Below are positions 1 through 6,467 of a stretch of 13,683 bases of DNA, one piece after another. A program made the translations under genes and the position numbers. The number at the start of each line of letters is the position of its first letter. The first letter of the stretch is position 1. The stretch covers positions 1-13,683 of the forward strand of contig JALOOS010000113.1 of assembly GCA_025454275.1 (NCBI GenBank). Direction: 5' to 3'. The notes beneath the pieces were generated by a model that ran no database searches, had not been told where the DNA came from, and saw only the letters and a program-made list of their open reading frames with translations. Source of the DNA: Desulfobacterales bacterium. Lineage in GTDB: Bacteria; Desulfobacterota; Desulfobacteria; Desulfobacterales; SpSt-501.

Positions 1-131
1 CGGAAGCCGACCTTGATCTTGCCGCTCTTCTCGATCTTGTCCATGGTTTCGCCGGCCAGGGCGGGTGCCGCGGCCAGGCAGAGGAAACACAACGCAAGGA
101 TTACCAAACCCCAGGTGCGACGTCGGATCAT
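1..131 (-). CDS. Family-3 extracellular solute-binding protein, N-terminal fragment (ABC transporter, amino-acid type)
   Basis: Only the first 43 codons are in the window; the gene continues past base 1. The product begins MIRRRTWGLVILALCFLCLA, followed by AAPALAG. This is a classical Sec signal peptide: a basic n-region, a hydrophobic core at about residues 7-22, and a likely cleavage site after ALA (residue 26). The mature start, ETMDKIEKSGKIKVGF, is the typical opening of SBP_bac_3 periplasmic binding proteins, which deliver amino acids or similar small polar ligands to an inner-membrane ABC permease. A purine-rich Shine-Dalgarno (AAGGAAGG) sits just upstream of the ATG and supports this start. 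The gene follows the mtaB operon on the same strand after a 155-base gap holding a structured leader, so it probably has its own promoter. The ligand cannot be told from this fragment. Confidence 0.85.
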   Translation of the reverse strand, partial: MIRRRTWGLVILALCFLCLAAAPALAGETMDKIEKSGKIKVGF

Positions 132-165
132 GCGGCCCTTCCTTTCTTTTGAATTGTTGTCGGGG

Positions 166-237
166 ATCGCTCTCCGGCAAGGCCTACCGGCGGCACCCGC
201 CTCCGGGAGGCCGGCTTTGGTGAAAAAGGAGAGCGAT
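166..237 (-). promoter_or_regulatory. Structured leader with a perfect 10-bp inverted repeat upstream of the solute-binding protein
   Basis: ATCGCTCTCC at 166-175 and GGAGAGCGAT at 228-237 are exact inverted repeats enclosing 52 bases. On the minus strand they would form a long closing stem around inner GC-rich helices, for example GCCTC-CCG-GAGGC at 199-211 and CCGGC/GCCGG pairings. The closing arm ends 34 bases before the solute-binding-protein ATG. No U-run follows on either strand, so it is not an intrinsic terminator. The layout (long P1 stem, branched interior, then a ribosome-binding site) resembles a structured 5' leader such as a riboswitch, but I could not match it to any class I know. 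It could also be a DNA-level operator. The rest of 132-286 contains no gene. Confidence 0.4.
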
Positions 238-261
238 GGGCTGTGAAATACCTATGAATTT

Positions 262-290
262 CCAATAGAATGTCCGGTCGCCCGAGTCAA
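262..290 (-). promoter_or_regulatory. Possible promoter of the solute-binding protein gene
   Basis: On the minus strand TTGACT (290-285) is followed after 17 bases by TATTGG (267-262). The -35 matches 5 of 6 consensus positions and the -10 matches 3 of 6. It overlaps the mtaB stop codon and would start transcription just before the inverted-repeat leader. The -10 is weak, so this is tentative. Confidence 0.25.
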
Positions 291-1618
291 GCCGGATCTT
301 GGCGTCGATCGAGGAGAGAGCCGAACAGGCGCCCCCCCTCCTCGCGTTCGATCCGGAGATCGGCCAAGGTGTTCATCAGCCCGGCAGGAGCTGAGAAGAG
401 GACCGGCAGATAGTTCGAGGAGATCCCCTTGAGCAGACCGGTTTCACGATCCCGGCGGGCCTCGACCACCACCGGCAAAGATCGGCCCAGAAAGCGGCGC
501 TGGAAATGCTCCCGCTTCTTCCGGCCGATCTGCCTCAACTGCCGGCAGCGCTCCTTGACGACCGACGGCGTCACCCGGTCGGGGAGATCGAAGGCGGCGG
601 TCCCGGGCCGCGGTGAGAAGGGAAAGACGTGCAGATAGGCAAGGGGCAGGCGTTCGATCAGGGCGCAGGTGGCCTCGAACGCCGCCGGTGTCTCCCCCGG
701 GAACCCGACCAGGAGATCGGTCCCGACGGCGGCCTCGGGCATTGCCCGCAGAATGGCCTCCACCCGACCGGTGAAGGTTTCGGGCGTGTAGGGCCGGCCC
801 ATCCGCTCCAGGACCGCCCGGTCCCCGCTCTGGAGGGGGACGTGGAAGTGGCGGCAGATCCGCTCCGAGGCGGCGGCCAGGTCAAGGATGGCATCGGTCA
901 GCTCGAGGGGTTCGATGGAGCTCAGGCGCACGCGGGTGGCGCCGGGCAGCTCGCCCGCGGCTGCGAGCAGTTGAAGGAGGCTGCTCGGAGGATCGAGATC
1001 CCGCCCGTAGCAGCCGAGGTGGATCCCCGTCAGCACCACCTCGGGAACCCCCGCCGCCGCCAGGCCGGCCAACCCCGCCACGGCGGCTTCGAAGGGGAGA
1101 CTGCGGCTCGGGCCGCGGGCATAGGGCACGATGCAGTAGGCGCAGAAGGCGTCGCAGCCGTCCTGGACCTTGAAGAACGGCCGGGTGCGGTTTTCGGAGG
1201 GGGCCGGGGCCGCCTCGAAAAAAACAGGCCGGCAGAGATCCCCCTCTGCCGATGCGCCGGGGCGGCAGTGCCCGCAGGAGCCGGCGCCGCCGGCCAAGGC
1301 CGAGAGCTCGTCCGGGCGGGTGCGACTGAGCGTGTGGTTCAGCCCTTCGATCGCGGCAAAGGCCGCCGGGTCGGTCCGGGCGCAGCAGCCGGTCGCCACC
1401 ACGCAGGCTCCCGGGTTTTCGTGGATAACCCGGCGTACGGCCTGGCGGGACTGCTGCGCGGCTTTGCGGGTCACGGCGCAGGTGTTGATCACGCAGAGAT
1501 CGGCCGGCTCCCCCGTCCCGGCCGGCCGCCAGCGGCTGCTCTTCAGATCCTGCGCCAGGGCTTCGGACTCGGCCTGGTTCACCTTGCAGCCGAGGGTGAT
1601 GATTTTAAACGATTTCAT
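287..1618 (-). CDS. mtaB: MtaB-type tRNA methylthiotransferase (radical SAM; t6A37 to ms2t6A37)
   Basis: A 443-residue member of the MiaB/RimO/MtaB methylthiotransferase family. The N-terminal UPF0004 domain has the ITLGCKVNQAES opening and its three cluster cysteines at about residues 11, 47 (INTCAVT) and 78 (ATGC). The radical SAM domain carries CDAFCAYC (Cys155, 159 and 162, CX3CX2C). A C-terminal TRAM-like region is expected from the family. LGCKVNQ and CAVT motifs point to MtaB rather than MiaB or RimO. The enzyme converts N6-threonylcarbamoyl-A37 to its 2-methylthio form in ANN-decoding tRNAs. The ATG at 1618 forms an ATGA overlap with the mnmA stop and lies 8 bases from GAGGGG. An in-frame ATG at 1624 (445 residues) has only 2 bases of spacing and is less likely. 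It is the last gene of the operon. Confidence 0.9.
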   Translation of the reverse strand: MKSFKIITLGCKVNQAESEALAQDLKSSRWRPAGTGEPADLCVINTCAVTRKAAQQSRQAVRRVIHENPGACVVATGCCARTDPAAFAAIEGLNHTLSRTRPDELSALAGGAGSCGHCRPGASAEGDLCRPVFFEAAPAPSENRTRPFFKVQDGCDAFCAYCIVPYARGPSRSLPFEAAVAGLAGLAAAGVPEVVLTGIHLGCYGRDLDPPSSLLQLLAAAGELPGATRVRLSSIEPLELTDAILDLAAASERICRHFHVPLQSGDRAVLERMGRPYTPETFTGRVEAILRAMPEAAVGTDLLVGFPGETPAAFEATCALIERLPLAYLHVFPFSPRPGTAAFDLPDRVTPSVVKERCRQLRQIGRKKREHFQRRFLGRSLPVVVEARRDRETGLLKGISSNYLPVLFSAPAGLMNTLADLRIEREEGGRLFGSLLDRRQDPA

Positions 1619-2703
1619 GCCCATGGCCCCTCGCCGGGCGCAATGAATCCGCCGCCAAGAACCTCCTCCCCGTCATAGAAGACGGCGGCCTGTCCGGGAG
1701 TTACGGCGGCCTGCGGCACGTCGAAACGGACGATGGCGCTGCCATCAGCGACCAGCCTCAGGGTAGAGGGCGCTTCACGGGTGCGGTAGCGCACGCGGGT
1801 CGCGAGCCGCACCGGCCCGCCGGGGGGAGGCGCGATCCAGTTGATCGCAACCACGCGGCAGGCCGAGGTGAGGAGATCCTCCTTCGAGCCGACCACCAGG
1901 CGGTTGCGTTCGCGGTCGAGACGCACCACGTAATAGGGTCGGCCGGCCGGCCGGTTGATCCCGCGCCGCTGGCCGACCGTGAAACGGTGAAGCCCCTGGT
2001 GCTCTCCGATGACTTTCCCGCCCACCTCCTCGATCAACCCCGGGGGGGAGAGCTCCCGGCCGATGAATTGCGCATAACCCTCTGTGCGCACAAAGCAGAC
2101 ATCCTGGCTCTCGGCCATGGCCGCGGACGCGATGCCGCGCGCGGCCGCAAGGGCCCGCACCCGGGCCTTCGTCAAACCGCCCAGCGGGAAGAGGGCCCGC
2201 TCAAGCCGGTGCTGATCGAGCAGCGCCAGGAAATAGGACTGGTCCTTCACCGGGTCCACTCCCTTGTAAAGGCGGCTGCGTCCGCCGGCATCGCGCCGGA
2301 CTCGGGCATAGTGGCCGGTGGCAAGAGCGCAACAGCCCTGGGTTTCGGCCCACTCCAGCAGCGCGCCGAACTTGATCCGGGGGTTGCAGACCATGCACGG
2401 GTTGGGGGTCTCGCCGCCGAGGTAGGTACGGGTGAAATAGTCCACCACCTCGCGCCGGAAGGGATGCGACAAATCGACCACCTGCAGAGGGATCCCCAAC
2501 CGGCGGGCAAGGTCATACAGCGGCTGCGTCGAGGATGGGCCCGTCGCGGGCGCGGGGCCCCCTGTCGCACCCTCTGTTCGGCCTTCCTCGAAACCGGTCC
2601 GGAAGTGGACGCCCAGGAGCTCGCGGCCCTCCTCTTTCAACAGGGAGGCAGCGACCAGGGAGTCGATCCCGCCGCTCAGGGCCACGGCGAGCGGCAAGCT
2701 CAT
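1615..2703 (-). CDS. mnmA: tRNA-specific 2-thiouridylase MnmA
   Basis: A 362-residue protein, normal for the family. It adenylates C2 of wobble uridine 34 in tRNA-Lys, tRNA-Glu and tRNA-Gln and replaces the oxygen with sulfur from a persulfide. The PP-loop ATP motif SGGIDS is at residues 10-15. The two catalytic cysteines are Cys103 (NPCMVCN) and Cys203 (ESQDVCF), with the conserved ATGHYAR, KDQSYFLA and FTVGQRRG segments. The frame stays open upstream to 2877, but the true start is the ATG at 2703: the protein begins MSLPLAVALSGG there and the upstream codons are a shadow of the ferredoxin gene. The start overlaps the ferredoxin stop by 4 bases and has no good ribosome-binding site, so it is probably translated by coupling. 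The residues between the PP-loop and the NPC motif form a short Gly/Pro/Thr-rich linker. Confidence 0.95.
   Translation of the reverse strand: MSLPLAVALSGGIDSLVAASLLKEEGRELLGVHFRTGFEEGRTEGATGGPAPATGPSSTQPLYDLARRLGIPLQVVDLSHPFRREVVDYFTRTYLGGETPNPCMVCNPRIKFGALLEWAETQGCCALATGHYARVRRDAGGRSRLYKGVDPVKDQSYFLALLDQHRLERALFPLGGLTKARVRALAAARGIASAAMAESQDVCFVRTEGYAQFIGRELSPPGLIEEVGGKVIGEHQGLHRFTVGQRRGINRPAGRPYYVVRLDRERNRLVVGSKEDLLTSACRVVAINWIAPPPGGPVRLATRVRYRTREAPSTLRLVADGSAIVRFDVPQAAVTPGQAAVFYDGEEVLGGGFIAPGEGPWA
1627..1632 (-). promoter_or_regulatory. Shine-Dalgarno that decides the mtaB start
   Basis: GAGGGG on the minus strand lies 8 bases before the ATG at 1618 but only 2 bases before the ATG at 1624. 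It therefore favours the downstream codon. Confidence 0.5.
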
Positions 2704-3128
2704 TCGAAGACGTGCTGCTTGAGCGGGCGGACTTCCATCGCCCGGGGGGGGCAGGCCGGGACGCACAGCTCGCAGACGCTGCACTTTTTCTGATCGAACA
2801 CCACTTCCATCTCCGGCCGCCGGATGTGAAGCGCCCCGGTCGGGCAGACCGCGGTGCAGGCGCCGCAATGGGTGCACTTGGAGGGAATGCGCCGGACCTC
2901 CTGGGAGGCGTTCTGGACCGTGATGCCCTGGCTTTTCAGAAATTTGACCCCTTCGCGGAAGTTCTTCTTGCTTCCGGAGAGTTCCATGACCATCACCCCC
3001 TCCTTGCGCGGGAGGATGGCGGCATTGAGGATATTGAACTCGAGGTCGAAGTCCCGGGTCAACCGGCAGACGACCGGCTTCTGGGCCACGGCCGGTGAAA
3101 ATCGCAGGATCAGGATCTTGGAATACAC
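2700..3128 (-). CDS. NIL-domain 2x[4Fe-4S] ferredoxin
   Basis: A small protein of 142 residues. Residues 1-76 form an NIL domain (YSKILILRF opening, ILNAAILPRKEGVMVMEL core), and the rest is a bacterial two-cluster ferredoxin. The clusters are Cys85-88-91-95 (CTHCGACTAVCP) and Cys116-119-122-126 (CSVCELCVPACP). Related NIL-ferredoxins in methanogens and sulfate reducers belong to a sulfide-to-homocysteine pathway; that is family knowledge, not proof here. I chose the GTG at 3128 because GAGG lies 5 bases before it, the protein then starts at the conserved (M)YSKIL, and the longer TTG start at 3194 coincides with a promoter -35. It is the first gene of the operon and overlaps mnmA by ATGA. An electron- or sulfur-transfer role for tRNA thiolation is my inference. 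Confidence 0.85.
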   Translation of the reverse strand: MYSKILILRFSPAVAQKPVVCRLTRDFDLEFNILNAAILPRKEGVMVMELSGSKKNFREGVKFLKSQGITVQNASQEVRRIPSKCTHCGACTAVCPTGALHIRRPEMEVVFDQKKCSVCELCVPACPPRAMEVRPLKQHVFE

Positions 3129-3165
3129 GTTGGCCTCACGGATAAAAGAATCGAACGATTTGCTC

Positions 3166-3194
3166 AGCCTACCCGCATTCAAAGTGCCTGTCAA
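3166..3194 (-). promoter_or_regulatory. Promoter of the NIL-ferredoxin-mnmA-mtaB operon
   Basis: On the minus strand a perfect -35 TTGACA (3194-3189) is followed by a 17-base spacer and TAGGCT (3171-3166). Transcription would start near 3160, about 30 bases before the GTG start at 3128. This rules out translation from the TTG at 3194. Confidence 0.55.
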
Positions 3195-3212
3195 CCAGAG
3201 CCGGCGAGCCGT

Positions 3213-3241
3213 TTGAGTCCCGATGGGTTTGCGGGTATAAT
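3213..3241 (+). promoter_or_regulatory. Promoter of the acyltransferase/hydrolase gene
   Basis: TTGAGT (3213-3218), a 17-base spacer and a perfect TATAAT (3236-3241). The predicted start near 3248 leaves a roughly 60-base leader to the ATG at 3310. It lies 18 bases from the divergent ferredoxin promoter, so a single regulator bound at 3190-3215 could affect both. Confidence 0.6.
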
Positions 3242-3309
3242 CAATATTGCCGCCCCCCCGCGGGGCGCCAGCCCGGTTAAAACCTCGACGGGATAGAGCG
3301 CTTGAGCAG

Positions 3310-5493
3310 ATGAACCGCTTCGCCTACCGCACGACGGGCCTCGCCATCAAGGCCCTGTCCAGCCTCTCCAAAGCCCGCACCCGGCTGCACGGGGAGAGCC
3401 GGATTCCCGGGGGGGCGATCATCTTCGTGGTCAACCACTTCACGCGGCTCGAAACCATCCTGATGCCCTACGTCGTCAACCGCGCCACCGGGCAGCCGGT
3501 GTGGTCCCTGGCCGACGCGGAGTTTTTCAAAGGGCCCCTGGCAAACTTTCTGGACGCGGTGGGGGCGGTGTCGACCCGCGACCCGGACCGCGACCGCCTG
3601 ATCGTGAAAACCCTGCTCTCCGGGGAGGCCAACTGGATCATCTACCCCGAGGGGGGGATGGTCAAGAACATGAAGATCATGCACAAAGGGCGCTTCATGA
3701 TCTCCTGGGCCGGGGGCAGACGGCCGCCGCACACGGGTGCGGCCTCCCTGGCGCTGCGGACCGAATTCTACCGCGAGCGCCTGCGGCGGCTGATCCATTC
3801 GCGGCCGGAGGAGGCCGAGCGCCTGCGGCAGCTCTTCCGTATGGAGTCCGTCGAACCGGCCCTGAGCCGGCGCACCTTCATCGTGCCGGTCAACATCACC
3901 TACTACCCGTTGCGCGCCCGGGAGAACGTGCTGAGCGAGGTCGCGCGCCGACTGGTGGGCAACATCGCCGAGCGCCACATCGAGGAGCTCATGACCGAGG
4001 GTTCGATGTTTCTCGCCGGCGTTGACATCGACATCCGTTTCGGTCCTCCGATCGACGTCCGGCCTTTTCTGAACCACCCCGAGATCGAACGGGACATTGC
4101 CCGGCCGGAGCCCCTAAACTTCGACGACGTGCTGCCCTCGCGCCGCCGGATGCGCCGCGAGGCCCTGAAGCTGACCCAGGGCTGCATGTCGGCCATCTAC
4201 GGCATGACCACGGTCAACCACGACCACCTATTCGCCTCGATCCTGCGGGCGCAGCCCTATGCGCGGACCGAAGCCAAGGAGCTCCGCCGAAGGGTGTTCC
4301 TGGCAGCGCTCGAGCTCAAGGCCTTGACCGGCATCCACCTGCACACCGGGCTGGCCGCAGACCAGCTCCATCTTCTGACCGACGACCGCTACGGTATCGC
4401 CCGCGATTTCATCGAAATTGCAATCGAGAAGGGCAACCTTCGCCGCCTAAACGGCGGGCTGATCAAGGATCGGCGCAAATTCTCCGCACCGGAACCCTTT
4501 CACCGGGTCCGGGTCGCAAACCCCATCGCGGTGATGGCCAATGCCGTCGAACCGCTCACCGGGCTTCAACGCAGCGTGCGCCGGATCGCCTGGCTGCCCG
4601 GTTTCATAACGCGGCGACGGGTGCGGGAGCACCTGCAGCAGGAGGCCCTGGAGGAGTTCAGCGCAGAGTATCGCGCCCACTTCGATGAAAACGAGTCAAA
4701 GCCCATGGAGGTGGGCCGGCCGTTTCTGGTGAAGGGGGGCTCGCGCCGGCTCGGGGTCGTGCTTTGCCACGGGTACATGGCCGCCCCACTGGAGATGCGC
4801 GGGTTGGCCGAGTATCTCGGCCGGCGAGGGTACTGGGTCTACGTGCCGCGGCTGCGGGGCCACGGCACCTCTCCGGCGGACCTTGCCGGCCGATCGCACG
4901 AGGAGTGGATCCGCTCGGTCGACCGCGGGTATGCCCTCATCAGCAGCTGCTGCCGCCGCGTCGTTGCCGGCGGTTTCTCGACCGGGGCCGGGCTCGTGCT
5001 GAACCTGGCCGCACGGGTGGAAGATCTGGCCGGGGTCTTCGCCGTTTCCGCCCCGATGCGGCTGCGCGATTTCAAGGCACGGTTCGCCTCGGCCGTGGAC
5101 CTCTGGAACCGGATCATGGACAAGGCCAGCCGCAACGGCCCCAAGATGGAGTTCGTGGAAAACCAACCGGAAAATCCTCACATCAACTATTTCCGCAATC
5201 CCGTTTCCGGTGTGCGCGAAATCGAGCGGCTCATGGATGATCTGGAGCCGCGGTTGGAGCGGATCAAAATTCCGGCCCTGATCCTGCAGTCCAGCGAGGA
5301 CCCGACCGTCGACCCGCGCGGCTCCCGCAGGATCTTCGACCGGATCGGCTCCCCGGACAAGCAGTACATCCTCTTCGCTTATAAACGCCACGGGATCCTG
5401 CTGGGAGAAGGCTGCGAAAGGGTCTACCGGGCCATCGGAGATTTTCTCGATCGCCTTGAAATCGCAATTAAATCAAATCCCCCCGGTTTTTGA
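3310..5493 (+). CDS. Acyltransferase (PlsC/PlsB-like) fused to a C-terminal alpha/beta hydrolase
   Basis: A 727-residue fusion. The N-terminal part (about 20-270) is a glycerolphosphate-type acyltransferase. It has VVNHFTRLET at 40-49, with His43 and, five residues on, Glu48 where the family HX4D motif has Asp, and IIYPEGGMVKN at about 110-120 as the substrate-binding motif. A helical linker (about 280-460) resembles the tail of long acyltransferases. The C-terminal part (about 475-720) is a serine hydrolase: HGYM oxyanion segment (His487), GGFSTGAG nucleophile elbow (Ser557), and likely Asp664 (SSEDPTVDP) and His694 (KRHG). There is no signal peptide or clear membrane span. The frame extends upstream to a TTG at 3247, but this sits at the predicted transcription start, so the ATG at 3310 is preferred. 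It probably acts in membrane lipid synthesis or remodelling; the substrates are unknown. Confidence 0.75.
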   Translation: MNRFAYRTTGLAIKALSSLSKARTRLHGESRIPGGAIIFVVNHFTRLETILMPYVVNRATGQPVWSLADAEFFKGPLANFLDAVGAVSTRDPDRDRLIVKTLLSGEANWIIYPEGGMVKNMKIMHKGRFMISWAGGRRPPHTGAASLALRTEFYRERLRRLIHSRPEEAERLRQLFRMESVEPALSRRTFIVPVNITYYPLRARENVLSEVARRLVGNIAERHIEELMTEGSMFLAGVDIDIRFGPPIDVRPFLNHPEIERDIARPEPLNFDDVLPSRRRMRREALKLTQGCMSAIYGMTTVNHDHLFASILRAQPYARTEAKELRRRVFLAALELKALTGIHLHTGLAADQLHLLTDDRYGIARDFIEIAIEKGNLRRLNGGLIKDRRKFSAPEPFHRVRVANPIAVMANAVEPLTGLQRSVRRIAWLPGFITRRRVREHLQQEALEEFSAEYRAHFDENESKPMEVGRPFLVKGGSRRLGVVLCHGYMAAPLEMRGLAEYLGRRGYWVYVPRLRGHGTSPADLAGRSHEEWIRSVDRGYALISSCCRRVVAGGFSTGAGLVLNLAARVEDLAGVFAVSAPMRLRDFKARFASAVDLWNRIMDKASRNGPKMEFVENQPENPHINYFRNPVSGVREIERLMDDLEPRLERIKIPALILQSSEDPTVDPRGSRRIFDRIGSPDKQYILFAYKRHGILLGEGCERVYRAIGDFLDRLEIAIKSNPPGF

Positions 5494-5497
5494 ATTT

Positions 5498-5526
5498 TTG
5501 ACAATCGCGCCGATTTATCATAAAAT
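5498..5526 (+). promoter_or_regulatory. Strong promoter upstream of the lipoprotein gene
   Basis: A perfect -35 TTGACA (5498-5503), a 17-base spacer and TAAAAT (5521-5526), which matches 5 of 6 positions. It begins five bases after the preceding stop codon. The predicted start near 5533 gives a leader of about 90 bases before the lipoprotein. Confidence 0.65.
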
Positions 5527-5532
5527 CGATAT

Positions 5533-5621
5533 GAATAGATGAGCGTCGCCGTCAAAGCAACGGCCGCGTTTTTCAGAGGGGTTTTTCGCGGGGCGGTAGT
5601 GCCAAATAACTATTTTGAATC
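5533..5621 (+). promoter_or_regulatory. Leader region of the lipoprotein transcript with two small hairpins
   Basis: About 90 bases lie between the predicted transcription start and the ATG. They contain GCCGT/ACGGC (5548-5552 with 5560-5564, loop CAAAGCA) and, competing for C5564, CCGCG/CGCGG (5564-5568 with 5587-5591). There is no evident Shine-Dalgarno before the start codon. I see no match to a known riboswitch; regulation through this leader is only a possibility. Confidence 0.25.
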
Positions 5622-5957
5622 ATGATGAAAAAAGATAGATGCCCTCAGTTTCAAAGACGGATCCGCCGCATCGCACGGTTGGGGCTCGTGCTGGGGGTTG
5701 CGATGGCGGCCGCCTGCAGCTGGCACGAGCCATATACGGTTGCCGTCAGCGTGGAGCCCATGATGGCCCGCTGCCGGAACCTCGGGTCGGTCATGGCGCT
5801 CACGGACATGGGCAGCCTCCAGATCAACCCGAAATTTCGATATGGCGCCCAGGATGCGGTCCTGCGGACGGCTGAAATGATGGCCGCAACCCACGTGGTA
5901 TGGGTGAGCGACCACCATTTCGCCGCAGTGCTGGATGCCTATCACTGTCAGGACTGA
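5622..5957 (+). CDS. Small DUF4156-like lipoprotein
   Basis: 111 residues. An Arg-rich n-region (residues 1-19) and a hydrophobic stretch LGLVLGVAMAAAC end at Cys32, which fits a lipobox (AAA-C) with Ser at +2, suggesting outer-membrane sorting. The mature part has RCRNLGSV near residue 50, an alanine-rich helix, ATHVVWVSD at about 89-97, and a final YHC. This spacing (early Cys-x-x-Leu-Gly, AT/NxVV, terminal Tyr-x-Cys) resembles DUF4156 lipoproteins. Cys51 and Cys109 could form a disulfide after export. No enzymatic function is known for the family. Two adjacent ATG codons (5622, 5625) are possible starts and neither has a clear ribosome-binding site. It is likely co-transcribed with the ribbon-helix-helix gene 45 bases downstream. 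Confidence 0.65.
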   Translation: MMKKDRCPQFQRRIRRIARLGLVLGVAMAAACSWHEPYTVAVSVEPMMARCRNLGSVMALTDMGSLQINPKFRYGAQDAVLRTAEMMAATHVVWVSDHHFAAVLDAYHCQD

Positions 5958-6002
5958 ACCGGTCGCACGGGATCGAGACCGCCGGCGGGAGAGACTTCGA
6001 CG

Positions 6003-6467
6003 ATGGGATTGGACACGCTCAACGGTATGAACAAACGCAAGATGTACAACACCACCCTGGACGCGGACCTGATCCGGCAGATTAAAATCCTGGCCGCCCA
6101 GCTCGAGAAGCGCCAGAACGACCTGCTCGAAGAGGCCATCAAGGATCTTTTGAAAAAGTATCACTCCATGCGAGTACTCCTCCCTCCCTTCAGGGAGAAC
6201 TCACTTCCGATGGGAATACCGATCCTCCCGCCGGGTTCGGGTGCTCCGGAACCGCCAGGCTCAGAAAGCGGCCGTTCTCCTCGAAGACGACTTTCTGTGC
6301 GGTCAACTGCCGCAGAAAGACCTCGATCCGATCGGCCGGGATTTCCGGAAAACGGTCGGCGATTCGCGGCAACGGCTGATGGGTTTCGCAGAAAAGGTAG
6401 ATTTTTCGCGAAACCCCTTCGAGCCGGTGGGTCGCGGACTCCCCGCCGGGCCTGCGCTCCCGGATGA
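6003..6467 (+). CDS. Ribbon-helix-helix protein with a long antisense-encoded C-terminal tail
   Basis: Residues 13-53 form a ribbon-helix-helix domain: strand KMYNTTLDADL, then two amphipathic helices ending in LLEEAIKDLLKKY. Such small CopG/Arc-like proteins bind DNA as dimers, either as autoregulators or as antitoxins. Relatives usually end soon after KKY. Here no stop occurs in that frame until 6467, so about 100 Pro/Arg/Gly-rich residues follow that are antisense to the end of the radical SAM gene over 6190-6467. The tail shows no domain signature and its composition is what antisense reading of a GC-rich gene gives, so it may be a by-product of a lost stop codon. GGGAGAG lies 9 bases before the ATG at 6003; an internal ATG at 6027 is an alternative. 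No toxin gene is adjacent. Confidence 0.65.
   Translation: MGLDTLNGMNKRKMYNTTLDADLIRQIKILAAQLEKRQNDLLEEAIKDLLKKYHSMRVLLPPFRENSLPMGIPILPPGSGAPEPPGSESGRSPRRRLSVRSTAAERPRSDRPGFPENGRRFAATADGFRRKGRFFAKPLRAGGSRTPRRACAPG
6153..6178 (-). terminator. Weak possible terminator after the radical SAM gene
   Basis: On the minus strand AGTACTC-GCATG-GAG-(TGA)-TACT is followed by T-rich bases (CTTTTTC). The stem is 7 bp with a 3-base bulge, so it is weak. It lies 11 bases after the radical SAM stop codon and inside the convergent ribbon-helix-helix gene. Confidence 0.25.

Noticed and set aside
629..1678. Plus-strand open frame of 349 codons opposite mtaB
   Set aside because: Antisense shadow of mtaB, which has intact cluster motifs; the predicted protein is Gly/Arg/Ala-rich low complexity.
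5473..5499. Possible terminator TCAAATCC-cccc-GGTTTTTGA followed by Ts after the acyltransferase/hydrolase gene
   Set aside because: The stem is only five A/T-rich pairs plus two G-C pairs with an internal loop, and the T-run overlaps the next promoter -35. Too weak to call.
5533..5621. Cyclic-di-GMP (GEMM) riboswitch in the lipoprotein leader
   Set aside because: CAAAGC in a loop recalled part of that motif, but the surrounding conserved helices and sequence blocks are missing.
6184..6197. Palindrome CTCCCT-TC-AGGGAG at the end of the radical SAM gene
   Set aside because: The two-base loop is sterically impossible as drawn and no T-run follows. Probably chance in a repetitive CCCT stretch.
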